A DNA stretch of 9,258 nt from an uncultured Chloroflexota bacterium (lineage in GTDB: Bacteria; Chloroflexota; Anaerolineae; Aggregatilineales; Phototrophicaceae): positions 1 through 9,258 of the forward strand of contig CALKIA010000659.1 of the NCBI GenBank assembly GCA_937988705.1, in the 5' to 3' direction. A model generated the notes under the pieces. It ran no database searches. It was not told the origin of the DNA and saw only the letters and a list, made by a program, of their open reading frames with translations. Shown here piece after piece: positions 1 to 6,884 of the stretch. The translations under genes were made by a program, and so were the position numbers. Numbering within the stretch: position 1 is the stretch's first letter; every line of letters starts with the position of its first letter.

Positions 1-71
1 GCCCGGAAAATGCGATGGAGTTCTATCGTTTCATCTACGGCTATTTCCACTCACGGATTAAAACGAAGTAG
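1..71 (+). CDS. C-terminal end of an unidentified upstream gene (partial)
   Basis: Reading from base 3, the frame gives 22 codons ending at the TAG at 69-71, with tail residues AMEFYRFIYGYFHSRIKTK. The aromatic and basic composition looks like the end of a real protein. The other two forward frames either stop early or run on into arginine- and serine-rich sequence through a hairpin. The gene starts outside the window, so its function cannot be assigned. A strong inverted repeat begins 15 bases after the stop, which is consistent with a transcript end. No family is recognised. Confidence 0.5.
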   Translation, partial: PENAMEFYRFIYGYFHSRIKTK

Positions 72-85
72 CAGACAGCGCATCC

Positions 86-113
86 CGTCCCCGCGCCGTT
101 CGGCGCGGGGACG
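86..113. terminator. Perfect 12-bp GC-rich hairpin, terminator-like or REP-like
   Basis: CGTCCCCGCGCC (86-97) is followed by a GTTC loop and then its exact reverse complement GGCGCGGGGACG (102-113). It begins 15 bases after the stop of the partial upstream gene, as expected for a 3' end. A T6 run lies at 133-138, about 20 bases past the stem, too far for a classical intrinsic terminator. A dispersed palindromic repeat is therefore an equally good reading. The CGTCCC/GGGACG core also occurs in the hairpins at 6840-6904. Confidence 0.55.
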
Positions 114-276
114 AGGAAGCCTGACAGGGTGGTTTTTTGCGCCCCATCCCCCGGCTGGCCAGGGTACATCGTTAGGTCAAATCGACAAACCCCACGTCGG
201 TAGGAGCGCAGCATACTGCAACCGAACCGTTTGGCTGATTCCCCCGGCATAGTGTTACATAGTACACGCCTCCGTA

Positions 277-294
277 ATTCAGCTTAGGCTGAAT
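277..294. repeat. 7-bp inverted repeat with TTAG loop
   Basis: ATTCAGC (277-283) is separated by TTAG from its exact reverse complement GCTGAAT (288-294). No T-run follows it. It could be an operator, or a weak RNA hairpin in a long leader of the cytochrome gene. No function can be assigned. Confidence 0.4.
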
Positions 295-371
295 CGCGTA
301 TGCGGAACAGCGTATAGACCCCTCACTCCAACTGAATGTATAGTAACAGCAGCAGCATTTGGGTCATTCTC

Positions 372-405
372 TATTGCTACCCCGAAATTGATTTATTGCT
401 ACCCC
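372..405 (+). repeat. Two 12-bp direct repeats at 22-bp period, possible operator or transposon-end remnant
   Basis: TATTGCTACCCC occurs at 372-383 and again, identical, at 394-405, 22 bp start to start, or about two helical turns. A shorter match (AATTGCTC) follows at 413-420. The regular spacing, about 120 bases before the cytochrome start, fits a direct-repeat binding site for a regulator. The alternative is a remnant of the multiple terminal repeats found at ends of IS21-type elements, but no transposase frame lies nearby. Confidence 0.4.
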
Positions 406-506
406 ATAAGCCAATTGCTCGGCTCGGTGTAATTACCTCATTTTTCATACACGGTCACGAAGTGTGCGCCAATTAGGCAGCGCGCTTAGTTTAATTTTGC
501 CTATTG

Positions 507-514
507 AAAGGAAG
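507..514 (+). promoter_or_regulatory. Ribosome binding site of the cytochrome gene
   Basis: AAAGGAAG sits five bases before the ATG at 520. It supports that ATG as the start, together with the signal peptide that begins there. Confidence 0.7.
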
Positions 515-519
515 TTCCA

Positions 520-2229
520 ATGCCGTATCTTCGCCGTTCCGCCTCATTTTTCGCACTACTCGGCATCACCTTGATCGGGCTGGCATTCCTGCTGTTGATC
601 AGCCCAACCGCGGCCTACGCCCAAGAGGCCACCCCTGAACCCATCGTGAACCTCCCTGTCGAAAATGGTCGTTATTTTGATACATCCGGTTTATGCGCGA
701 CCTGCCACCGGAATATGGTTGATGAGCATGGCAATGACATCTCGTTTGATACGGCCTGGCGCGCAACTATGATGGCGAACTCCGGTCGTGATCCGTACTG
801 GCGCGCTGGGCTGCGCCGCGAAGTGCTCGCCAATCCGGATTTTTCGGCCTTCATTCAGGATAAGTGTGCCACGTGCCATATGCCGATGGCGCGCACCACC
901 GCCAATCTGGCGACCGGCCAGATGCTTCAGGTGCTCGACGAAGGCGGCGCGATTCAGGCGGGAACTGAGTATCACACGCTCGCGCTTGACAGTGTGTCCT
1001 GTGCGCTGTGTCATCAGATCACGGATGTGCATCTCGGCGAACGGGCAGGTCAAAGCGGTCACTACACCATTGACGGATCGGAAGATCAATTTGCGCATGC
1101 CCGCGTGATCTACGGGCCGTTCGCGCCGGATGCGGCCCAGGCGGCCTTCATGCTGGCCTCGACCGGCGGCCTACAGACGCAGAGCGATCACATCACCAGT
1201 TCGGAACTGTGCTCAAGCTGTCATGAACTCTTTACCCCGTATTTCAACGTGGAAACCCGTGAATTAGCGCCGGTGACGTTCCAGGAGCAGACGCCCTACA
1301 CGGAATGGCTGAACAGCGACTACAGCAACAGCCAGTCGTGCCAGGCCTGTCATATGCCCATCGTCGATGGCCTCGCGCAAACGGCCAGCCTCGGCAACCC
1401 GATCCCGGCGATGCGGACAGGCGTCTCGCAGCACACGCTGCTGGGCGGCAACGTCTATTTGCCGCGTATTTTGCAGGCGTTCGGCGAAGAATTGGAAGTC
1501 ACGTCGACGGATGAACAGTTCCAGCAATACATCGACCTGACCCGCGCCCAACTGCAAAACGACACGGCGCGCGTCACGCTGCAAAACGCGGCTGTCACCG
1601 ATGGCACACTGTCATTCGACGTATTCGTGCAAAGCCTCGTCGGCCACAAGTTCCCCACTGCCTACCCATCCCGGCGCACATGGCTGCACGTCACGGTGCG
1701 TGATGCCAGTGGCGCGATCGTGTTCGAATCGGGTAGTTATGACGATTACGGGCGCATCGCCGGCAACGCGAACGACGACGACGCGCAGGGCATCGAACCG
1801 CATTACGACGTGATCACCGCAGCGGATCAGGTGCAAATCTACGAGCCGATCATGGGCGATACGGCGGGCAACGTGACCACGACGCTGCTGTTGGCCTCGC
1901 AGTATCTCAAGGACAACCGCATTCTGCCGCAGGGCTACAACGGCGCGACCGCGCCAGTTGAAATCGCGGTGTGGGGTGATGCGGCGACCGATGCCGACTT
2001 CGTCGGCGGCAGCGACCGCGTGACGTATCAAGTGCCCGTGACGAGCGCGACGGGTCTGACGGTCGAAGTGGAAATGGTTTACCAGACCCTCAGCTACCGC
2101 TGGGCCGAAAATCTGCGTGAATACAACGATCCCATAACGGCGCCAGAAATCGCGACCTTCCTGCGCTACTACGAAGCCGTGCCGAATACGCCGGAATTCG
2201 TGACCAGCGCGACGGTCACCCTGCCGTAA
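520..2229 (+). CDS. Exported pentaheme c-type cytochrome (cytochrome c554-like multiheme family)
   Basis: This 569-residue protein begins with a Sec signal peptide: basic MPYLRR, a hydrophobic stretch at about 9-27, and probable cleavage after AYA at residue 34. Five heme-binding CXXCH motifs follow: CATCH 59-63, CATCH 116-120, CALCH 161-165, CSSCH 231-235 and CQACH 274-278. The second and fifth hemes share a CHMP context, typical of the c554-like fold. Beyond the hemes are conserved family-type elements: HTLLGGN (305-311), GHKFPT (375-380), EPHYD (426-430), YLKDNRILP (462-470) and YRWAENL (526-532). His305, His376 and His428 are candidate distal heme ligands. The half after about 350 is beta-rich. 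No C-terminal membrane helix is seen, so the mature protein should be soluble on the outer face of the membrane or held by a partner. The role is probably electron transfer, but the partner and substrate are unknown because no redox gene adjoins it. It appears monocistronic and converges with the hydrolase. Confidence 0.88.
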   Translation: MPYLRRSASFFALLGITLIGLAFLLLISPTAAYAQEATPEPIVNLPVENGRYFDTSGLCATCHRNMVDEHGNDISFDTAWRATMMANSGRDPYWRAGLRREVLANPDFSAFIQDKCATCHMPMARTTANLATGQMLQVLDEGGAIQAGTEYHTLALDSVSCALCHQITDVHLGERAGQSGHYTIDGSEDQFAHARVIYGPFAPDAAQAAFMLASTGGLQTQSDHITSSELCSSCHELFTPYFNVETRELAPVTFQEQTPYTEWLNSDYSNSQSCQACHMPIVDGLAQTASLGNPIPAMRTGVSQHTLLGGNVYLPRILQAFGEELEVTSTDEQFQQYIDLTRAQLQNDTARVTLQNAAVTDGTLSFDVFVQSLVGHKFPTAYPSRRTWLHVTVRDASGAIVFESGSYDDYGRIAGNANDDDAQGIEPHYDVITAADQVQIYEPIMGDTAGNVTTTLLLASQYLKDNRILPQGYNGATAPVEIAVWGDAATDADFVGGSDRVTYQVPVTSATGLTVEVEMVYQTLSYRWAENLREYNDPITAPEIATFLRYYEAVPNTPEFVTSATVTLP

Positions 2230-2246
2230 CCTTCAGCACCAGTGCG

Positions 2247-2283
2247 TGACCCTACGAAGGGCATCCGTCTTCTCGTAGGGTCA
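2247..2283. terminator. Hairpin between convergent genes, probable bidirectional terminator
   Basis: TGACCCTACGA (2247-2257) and TCGTAGGGTCA (2273-2283) are exact reverse complements separated by a 15-base loop. The structure starts 17 bases after the cytochrome stop and lies 52 bases beyond the stop of the convergent hydrolase, where a shared terminator is expected. Neither flank carries a T-run, so it may block or stabilise 3' ends rather than act as a classical intrinsic terminator. GCATCCG in the loop (2261-2267) recurs just outside the stem (2284-2290). Confidence 0.6.
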
Positions 2284-2335
2284 GCATCCGCTTTCCTCGC
2301 GCTTCTGCTCCGCTGGCAACGACCACACAACTTGT

Positions 2336-3193
2336 TTATGAACTCAAGAAAGTATTCACGGCGTCATGGAATTCGGCGCGGCGTTCGAGCATGGGAAAGT
2401 GCCCGGCGCCAGCGAGGCGAACGATACGGCAGTGGGGCACACGCTGCGCCACCAGATCACCTTCTTCCGGTGGCACAACCCGGTCGGCGGTGCCAAAAAT
2501 GACCAGCGTCGGCACACGAATCTGGCCGAGGGCGCTCGACAGATCAGTGCTGATGATCGCCTTCCCGCTCGGATAGATGGCATGGTGGCAGTCGGGCGGG
2601 AGCGCCAGCGCCACATCTTCGTCCCATTCCGCCAACGGCAAATGATTGAGCGACCAGCTGGAAAACTCGACCCGGCGGTAGGCGGGCAGGCGCGCGGCCG
2701 ATCGACTGAGCCGAACGAGGAACGGGAGATACTGCGCGACCCAGGCACGCGGCAGCACGATGTAACGCGGATAGGGCTGCAAGCGCCCGCTCACCACGCC
2801 CGCGACATCAATGACGCGGATGACGCGCTCAGGTGCGAGCTGCGCGGCGATGCACAGACTGATTTGCCCACCCATCGAATGACCGATTAGTGTGAAGCGG
2901 TCGATCCCTAACGCATCGAGCAGCGCCAGCACGCGCCGCCCCTGCGCCTCGATGCTGTAATCCGCGCCCGGCGGTCGGGCGCTATGCCCATAGCCGAGCA
3001 GATCGACGGCGAGACAACGATAACGATCTTGAAGCTGCAGAAGCGTATGCCGCCATACACGGCTGTGCGACATCCAACCATGAATCATGACGACGACGGG
3101 CAGCGCCGGGTCGCCCGCGTCAATATAAGCCAGCTGCTGCTGCTCGATGGTGATGAACTGCTTAGCGAGTCCGGTGGGCGTCATAGTGGTCAT
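2336..3193 (-). CDS. Alpha/beta-fold hydrolase
   Basis: This 285-residue cytoplasmic protein has no signal peptide. It has the usual length and order of single-domain alpha/beta hydrolases. The oxyanion-hole HGW is at 38-40, followed by a DLLGYGHSARP strand-turn (64-74). The nucleophile elbow GHSMGG is at 104-109, with Ser106 as nucleophile. The cap region spans about 135-215. The acid is probably Asp237 in GTADRVVPP (234-242), and the base is His265 in GAGHFPMLE (262-270). The triad is complete, so an active ester, lactone, epoxide or C-C bond hydrolase is expected; the substrate cannot be read from the sequence. The ATG at 3193 lacks a good ribosome binding site, and a second in-frame ATG lies at 3184. 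It follows the PDZ protein gene on the same strand after a 118-base gap containing a stem-loop, so co-transcription is possible but not certain. Confidence 0.88.
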   Translation of the reverse strand: MTTMTPTGLAKQFITIEQQQLAYIDAGDPALPVVVMIHGWMSHSRVWRHTLLQLQDRYRCLAVDLLGYGHSARPPGADYSIEAQGRRVLALLDALGIDRFTLIGHSMGGQISLCIAAQLAPERVIRVIDVAGVVSGRLQPYPRYIVLPRAWVAQYLPFLVRLSRSAARLPAYRRVEFSSWSLNHLPLAEWDEDVALALPPDCHHAIYPSGKAIISTDLSSALGQIRVPTLVIFGTADRVVPPEEGDLVAQRVPHCRIVRLAGAGHFPMLERRAEFHDAVNTFLSS

Positions 3194-3246
3194 AGTGAGC
3201 GCTTTTCGTTAATCAATGTTAGTTAGGGTTCAGGCAGTTGGGCGTA

Positions 3247-3297
3247 CAGGTGAGGTGGCGGGACAGCACTCCGCTGGCCCACCACCTCAACCACCTG
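3247..3297. repeat. Stem-loop between the PDZ-protein and hydrolase genes
   Basis: TGAGGTGG (3251-3258) pairs exactly with CCACCTCA (3282-3289). An inner CAGC/GCTG pair (3264-3267 with 3273-3276) and an outer CAGG/CCTG pair (3247-3250 with 3294-3297) extend it into a compound hairpin. It lies 15 bases after the stop of the leftward PDZ-protein gene. There is no T-run on the minus-strand 3' side. It may attenuate read-through into the hydrolase or protect the upstream mRNA end. Confidence 0.5.
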
Positions 3298-3311
3298 AAT
3301 CATAACTCAGA

Positions 3312-5504
3312 TTAGTTTTCGCGCAGACTCACGTCAAATTCGGCCCGCTGGCGGGTGTCGTCGCTCACGCCCGACACGGCGATCAGCAGGTTGTCGTTGG
3401 CCGCCAGCGCGATCGACCATGTGCCGCTCGCGTTCGTTCCGTCGATCAGGCGCTGCACACGCGGCACTGATTCCGAGCCGATGGTCACAGCCTGCACGAG
3501 CAGCGACTGCGGCACACGGTTGTCGATTTCCGACCAGCCAACCTGCTCCCACGCACCATCATCCGCCCAATCCAGTTCGGGCACGGCGATATTGTCCACC
3601 GCGAAGCCCTGATCTTCGTGCCCCGCATACGTGATGTACAGGAAGCGGATCAAGACATTGCTGCCCGCATACGGCGTGAGATCAACGGTTTGCGGCTGCC
3701 ACAAGGGCTGCGGATAAACCACCCGCGTCGGGTGCGCGCCCAACACGACGGGAATTTCGAGTTGATCCGCGCCGCGCTGAATGAGCAGATTGAGCGTATC
3801 CCCCGGCGCGTAGTGCGCCAGCAAGCCGATCACATCGGGCGACCCCGGCCACAGTGTGCCGTCATAGCCGATGATCTGGTCATTGACCTGCACGCCCGCC
3901 GTATCAGCCGCGCCGCCGCCCACCACTTGCTGCACGGTCAACCCGTTGCCGCTCATCACCACGCCCATGACGGGGAACGGGCGCGGCGGTTCAGGGTTGC
4001 TGATGCCCGTAAAGCCGACGCCGTAGGCCGCGCCATACCGATTATTGGCGGCTAAATCCTGCGGTGCGCGGATCGTCCACGTCGCGCCCTCATTGGTCGA
4101 GACGGCGACGTAGCCATAGTTCCACGCGTCGGCAGTGTTCCACCATGCATCGAAGGTGAGCGTCGCCGCTTCGACACCGCTCAGGTCGAAGGCATGCGTC
4201 AGCGTGCGGACTTGATCGGCGTCCGACCCCGACCAGTAGAAGCGCTCCGCCGGATCCCGATCCATCGGCAGCCGTGCAATAGACTCGCGCCCTGTCAAGC
4301 TGACTTCAACGGTCGCGGCGCTGGTGGTGGAGTAGATATAGTAGGCGGTCCCAAACTGGTTGACCGTCTGCGCGGGCAGTTCGCCAAGTTCGAGCGGGAG
4401 GGTCTGCGCGCGCTGGCTCGTTTCCAGCGGCGCGACCGTGTGCCGGTAGCGACGATCGCCAAAGTCGACGTTCAGCAGGTTGGCGATGACAAAATCCGCG
4501 AACACAGCCTGCCCGGTGAGCGGCGCGCCCGTAACGAGATCATAGGCGTTCGCCTCCGTCAGCGGCTGATCGATCACCGCGAGGCCGTGCCCCGGCTTTA
4601 GGAACAGATCGAGGATCAAACCCTGTCCAAAGCGCTGCTGCAGGTAGCTCAAAAAGAGCTGCTGCGCAGCCAGCGTCTGACTGCGTGTGGTCAGCGCGGC
4701 GGGCTGCGTCAACGGTGTGTCCGGCGTGCTTAAGAACGGATCATAATCGGTGGCCTGTAAGCCCGCTTGCTGCGCCCGAAATAAGAGCGTCCAGCGCAGC
4801 GCCTCTTCGAGCCATGCCGCGCCGTGCGCGTTATTCGCCCGCGTGACAAACGCCACAAGGCCCCGCGCGATCGCCGCCTGATACGAGGCATCGGTGAGTG
4901 CGACGCCCTCAATGGCGCTGACGAACAACGTCTCATGCTGATTGCTGATGCCGGACGGGGCATAGGCTGCGGGCAAGCTGTCCACAGGATTGATGAGCAC
5001 ATCGCGATCATCGGCCAACTGGTTGGTGAACACTACATACAGGCGCGGATCGTTATCCACATCGGGCACGGGCAGCTGATCGGTCGAATCCTGAATTTCG
5101 CCAATCTCCGGCAGGTTGATCACGCGGTAGGTGGAGCGCAGGCGAAACAGTGTATACAACTGCCCGATCTGCCCAGCCAACGCGCTGGCATCCATATTCG
5201 GCAGGCCGAGGGCGTTATCCACCCACACGTACGCCCGTCCCCCCGCGCCAACGAGTGTCGCCGTGATGCGCGTCGGCGTCGGGCTGTCGGCTTGACCCAC
5301 CCAGAAATCCAGCGTTTGTCCCCGTTCATAGACGGGCGTGATATCGAGGACGACGGGTTCGTCGGTCGCACCGAGCAAACTCACCGCCAACTGCTGCGGG
5401 TCACGCGGAGGAAGCGCCGTGACCGGCTCACTGTCTTGCGCCCAGATTGAGGTTGCTCCCAATACCAGCAGAAAACTAAGAATACGACGCCACCAAGTCA
5501 CCAT
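3312..5504 (-). CDS. Secreted PDZ-domain protein with a degenerate metallopeptidase-like region
   Basis: This 730-residue protein starts with a Sec signal peptide (MVTWWRR, then hydrophobic to about 20, cleavage near WAQ 21-23). Residues about 150-245 resemble the catalytic region of immune inhibitor A/hyicolysin-like metallopeptidases: RLYVVF (154-159), NPVDSLP (172-178), SNQHETLFV (187-195) and WLEEAL (231-236). Where those enzymes carry AHExxH, this protein has ARGLVA (213-218), so both zinc histidines and the catalytic glutamate are missing. Activity is therefore unlikely. Residues about 425-505 (FDAWWNTADAWNYGYVAVST, then EGATW) start a MAM-like beta-sandwich. It appears to resume at about 600-640 (DLTPYAGSNVLIRFLYITY, then GFAVDNI). 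A PDZ domain lies between them at about 511-590, with GVQVNDQIIGYDG at 537-549. The C-terminus is a further beta domain. It probably binds peptides or proteins outside the cell. The gene has a sigma70-like promoter and heads a possible two-gene unit with the hydrolase. Confidence 0.75.
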   Translation of the reverse strand: MVTWWRRILSFLLVLGATSIWAQDSEPVTALPPRDPQQLAVSLLGATDEPVVLDITPVYERGQTLDFWVGQADSPTPTRITATLVGAGGRAYVWVDNALGLPNMDASALAGQIGQLYTLFRLRSTYRVINLPEIGEIQDSTDQLPVPDVDNDPRLYVVFTNQLADDRDVLINPVDSLPAAYAPSGISNQHETLFVSAIEGVALTDASYQAAIARGLVAFVTRANNAHGAAWLEEALRWTLLFRAQQAGLQATDYDPFLSTPDTPLTQPAALTTRSQTLAAQQLFLSYLQQRFGQGLILDLFLKPGHGLAVIDQPLTEANAYDLVTGAPLTGQAVFADFVIANLLNVDFGDRRYRHTVAPLETSQRAQTLPLELGELPAQTVNQFGTAYYIYSTTSAATVEVSLTGRESIARLPMDRDPAERFYWSGSDADQVRTLTHAFDLSGVEAATLTFDAWWNTADAWNYGYVAVSTNEGATWTIRAPQDLAANNRYGAAYGVGFTGISNPEPPRPFPVMGVVMSGNGLTVQQVVGGGAADTAGVQVNDQIIGYDGTLWPGSPDVIGLLAHYAPGDTLNLLIQRGADQLEIPVVLGAHPTRVVYPQPLWQPQTVDLTPYAGSNVLIRFLYITYAGHEDQGFAVDNIAVPELDWADDGAWEQVGWSEIDNRVPQSLLVQAVTIGSESVPRVQRLIDGTNASGTWSIALAANDNLLIAVSGVSDDTRQRAEFDVSLREN

Positions 5505-5522
5505 AGAATCAGCCTGTTGTCT

Positions 5523-5540
5523 ACTCGAATACTGTCGAGT
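5523..5540. promoter_or_regulatory. Palindromic operator candidate over the PDZ-gene promoter
   Basis: ACTCGA (5523-5528) and TCGAGT (5535-5540) are exact reverse complements separated by six bases. The 18-bp palindrome overlaps the proposed -10 hexamer of the leftward gene and its likely transcription start. A bound repressor there would block transcription. The regulator is unknown, and the site does not match a consensus I can name. Confidence 0.4.
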
Positions 5541-5566
5541 GTATCTGCCCCACGAACCACGTTCAA
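5538..5566 (-). promoter_or_regulatory. Sigma70-like promoter of the PDZ-protein gene
   Basis: On the minus strand, TTGAAC (5566-5561) is followed after exactly 17 bases by TACACT (5543-5538). Each hexamer matches four of six consensus bases. Transcription would start near 5531, giving a leader of about 27 bases before the ATG at 5504. The assignment is by pattern only. Confidence 0.45.
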
Positions 5567-5718
5567 CAAAACCTCACGAGCTCCACACTTTCACGCCGCA
5601 GTCAGGACTTAAGTTCAATTTTGCGCTGTAGTCTGCGCTCCCAATCACATTGTGGACTATGCTAGAGCGGCACAGTCAGCACTACGAACACAAATCGCTC
5701 AGATGTGCCCGTTTAGAT

Positions 5719-5723
5719 GGAGG
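5719..5723 (+). promoter_or_regulatory. Ribosome binding site that decides the propeller start
   Basis: GGAGG lies four bases before the ATG at 5728 and is the strongest Shine-Dalgarno match in the window. It favours this ATG over the in-frame ATG at 5650, whose 26 extra residues are polar and would bury the signal peptide. Confidence 0.75.
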
Positions 5724-5727
5724 CGTC

Positions 5728-6762
5728 ATGGACCTATCCCGAAGATCTACGCACGTGGTCTACACGTTATGCGGTATCACCGTCATCTGGTTGGCGCTCC
5801 TGCTCTCCGTCCGGAACGTCTCCGCGCAGTCGGCTGACGGACGTTCGCGCATTGCGTTTATCACGGCGGATTACGACACGCGGCAGATGACCATCAGCCT
5901 CGTCGACCCCAGCAGCGGACAGGTGACGCCGCTGATCGCCGATGGTAATTTTTTCTATCCGACGCTCTCGCCCGACGGTCGCTATATCGCCTTTTTGGGC
6001 GAGCATCCGCAGTCGCGCCGCCGAAACATCTACATTATGGGCACGGATGGCTCGAACCTGCACCCGATCGTCGCCGGGCGCTTGAACTTGAAACCAAACG
6101 GGCAAGTGGCGTGGACTGCCGACAGCACCCAGATCATTTACGGTATTCTGAGCGGAGGGCGACCACTCGGTTTTATCCGCGCCCACATTGACGGCAGCGG
6201 TGAAGAACGCTTGCAGTTTCCCGACTTACCGGGTGACATTTCCGAAACGTGGGCCGTCCTCTCGCCCGATGGCAACCGTCTCGCTGTCAACGTTTCCCTC
6301 ATCGATCCACCTTACCGCCAGCTGGTCATTCTGGAGCTGGACAGCGTGACGCCGATCACGACCACCCTGCCCGACGGCACGCCGTTTGATCGACTGGCAT
6401 GGTCACCGGATGGCGAGCGGACGCTGCTCAGCACCCTCATGCTCAACATGCTGGAACCACAGCCGCTGATGCTCGGCACTGCCGATGCCGCGAACGTCGA
6501 AGTACTGCTGCAGTCACCGCCGAATTACATCACGTCGATCTCGTGGTCGCCGGATGGCAATCAGATCGCGTTCACCGCGACTGAGATGAGTGGAGAGAGC
6601 GTTCCCGATGGCGAGGTCTACGTCGCGAATGCGGACGGATCGGGCGTGCGGTCGCTGAACATCCCGACCAATGTGGGGTATAACGGCACGTCGTGGAGCG
6701 TGATCCCCGACGACATTGTGCTGCCGAGCTCGCCTGTGTCCTTTGCGAGTTTGACGAATTAG
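5728..6762 (+). CDS. Secreted TolB/WD40-like (PD40) beta-propeller protein
   Basis: The protein has 344 residues from the chosen ATG. A signal peptide (MDLSRRSTHV, then hydrophobic 11-28) ends near VSA|Q at 33/34. The rest is a run of PD40-type blades, each with a [LW]SPDG turn: LSPDGRYIAF (80-89), LSPDGNRLAV (178-187), WSPDGERTLL (225-234) and WSPDGNQIAF (273-282). A diverged blade motif, WTADSTQIIY, is at 129-138. Outer strands follow the pattern of NIYIMGTDGSN (100-110) and EVYVANADGSG (296-306). With the first strands at 40-70, this gives about six blades, enough for a closed propeller. No enzymatic residues are evident. The family usually acts as a protein- or glycan-binding scaffold outside the membrane; true TolB works with Pal, but no tol genes are present here. 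It is transcribed away from the PDZ gene and precedes the kinase by 301 bases. The ligand is unknown. Confidence 0.85.
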   Translation: MDLSRRSTHVVYTLCGITVIWLALLLSVRNVSAQSADGRSRIAFITADYDTRQMTISLVDPSSGQVTPLIADGNFFYPTLSPDGRYIAFLGEHPQSRRRNIYIMGTDGSNLHPIVAGRLNLKPNGQVAWTADSTQIIYGILSGGRPLGFIRAHIDGSGEERLQFPDLPGDISETWAVLSPDGNRLAVNVSLIDPPYRQLVILELDSVTPITTTLPDGTPFDRLAWSPDGERTLLSTLMLNMLEPQPLMLGTADAANVEVLLQSPPNYITSISWSPDGNQIAFTATEMSGESVPDGEVYVANADGSGVRSLNIPTNVGYNGTSWSVIPDDIVLPSSPVSFASLTN

Positions 6763-6839
6763 CCCGACCAAGCCCATCCTCCCCGGCAGCTACGTAGAAG
6801 ACCGTGAAATAAGGGTTTTTCTCGGTTTCGGAGTTTGGC

Positions 6840-6859
6840 GGACGCGATAAATCGCGTCC
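6840..6859. repeat. Near-perfect palindrome with GGACGC core, REP-like
   Basis: GGACGCGAT (6840-6848) and ATCGCGTCC (6851-6859) are exact reverse complements with AA between them. It lies about 78 bases after the propeller stop and is followed by CTAC. It looks like a dispersed palindromic repeat that may also end the propeller transcript. Confidence 0.65.
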
Positions 6860-6884
6860 CTACACAAGAACATTTTTCTCATAG

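Larger units (their letters stand above)
114..519. other. Intergenic region upstream of the cytochrome gene
   Basis: This stretch of about 400 bases has no convincing gene. The open frames crossing it (for example 10-252 on the plus strand) have low-complexity, arginine- and serine-rich translations and no ribosome binding site. It contains a T6 run (133-138), a 7-bp palindrome (277-294), a short CAG run (near 344-356) and two copies of a 12-bp direct repeat (372-405). The base composition becomes more AT-rich from about 340 towards the cytochrome start, as expected for a promoter region. I could not find a good -35/-10 pair. TTGCTC at 415-420 is the best -35 candidate, but its partner at 438-443 is poor. 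Confidence 0.5.

Noticed and set aside
10..252. 80-codon plus-strand frame at the left edge
   Set aside because: It runs through the 12-bp hairpin, has no ribosome binding site and gives low-complexity basic sequence. The other frame ending at 71 reads like a real protein end.
341..357. Short CAG run upstream of the cytochrome gene, considered as a phase-variable repeat
   Set aside because: Only about four units are present, outside any gene and too few to suggest slippage control.
114..519. Possible tRNA or small RNA gene, or CRISPR repeats, in the left intergenic region
   Set aside because: No cloverleaf with acceptor and T arms could be traced. The repeats at 372-405 have only 10-base gaps and two copies, unlike a CRISPR array.
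2366..2890. 174-codon plus-strand frame opposite the hydrolase
   Set aside because: The hydrolase strand has a complete catalytic triad and fold order. This frame is its antisense shadow.
4824..5450. 208-codon plus-strand frame opposite the PDZ-protein gene
   Set aside because: It is antisense to a well-supported secreted protein, and its arginine/isoleucine/glycine-rich composition and lack of motifs mark it as a by-product of GC-rich coding.
5650..5727. Upstream ATG extending the propeller protein by 26 residues
   Set aside because: The added residues are polar and would sit ahead of a normal signal peptide. The ATG at 5728 has a GGAGG site and an immediate signal peptide.
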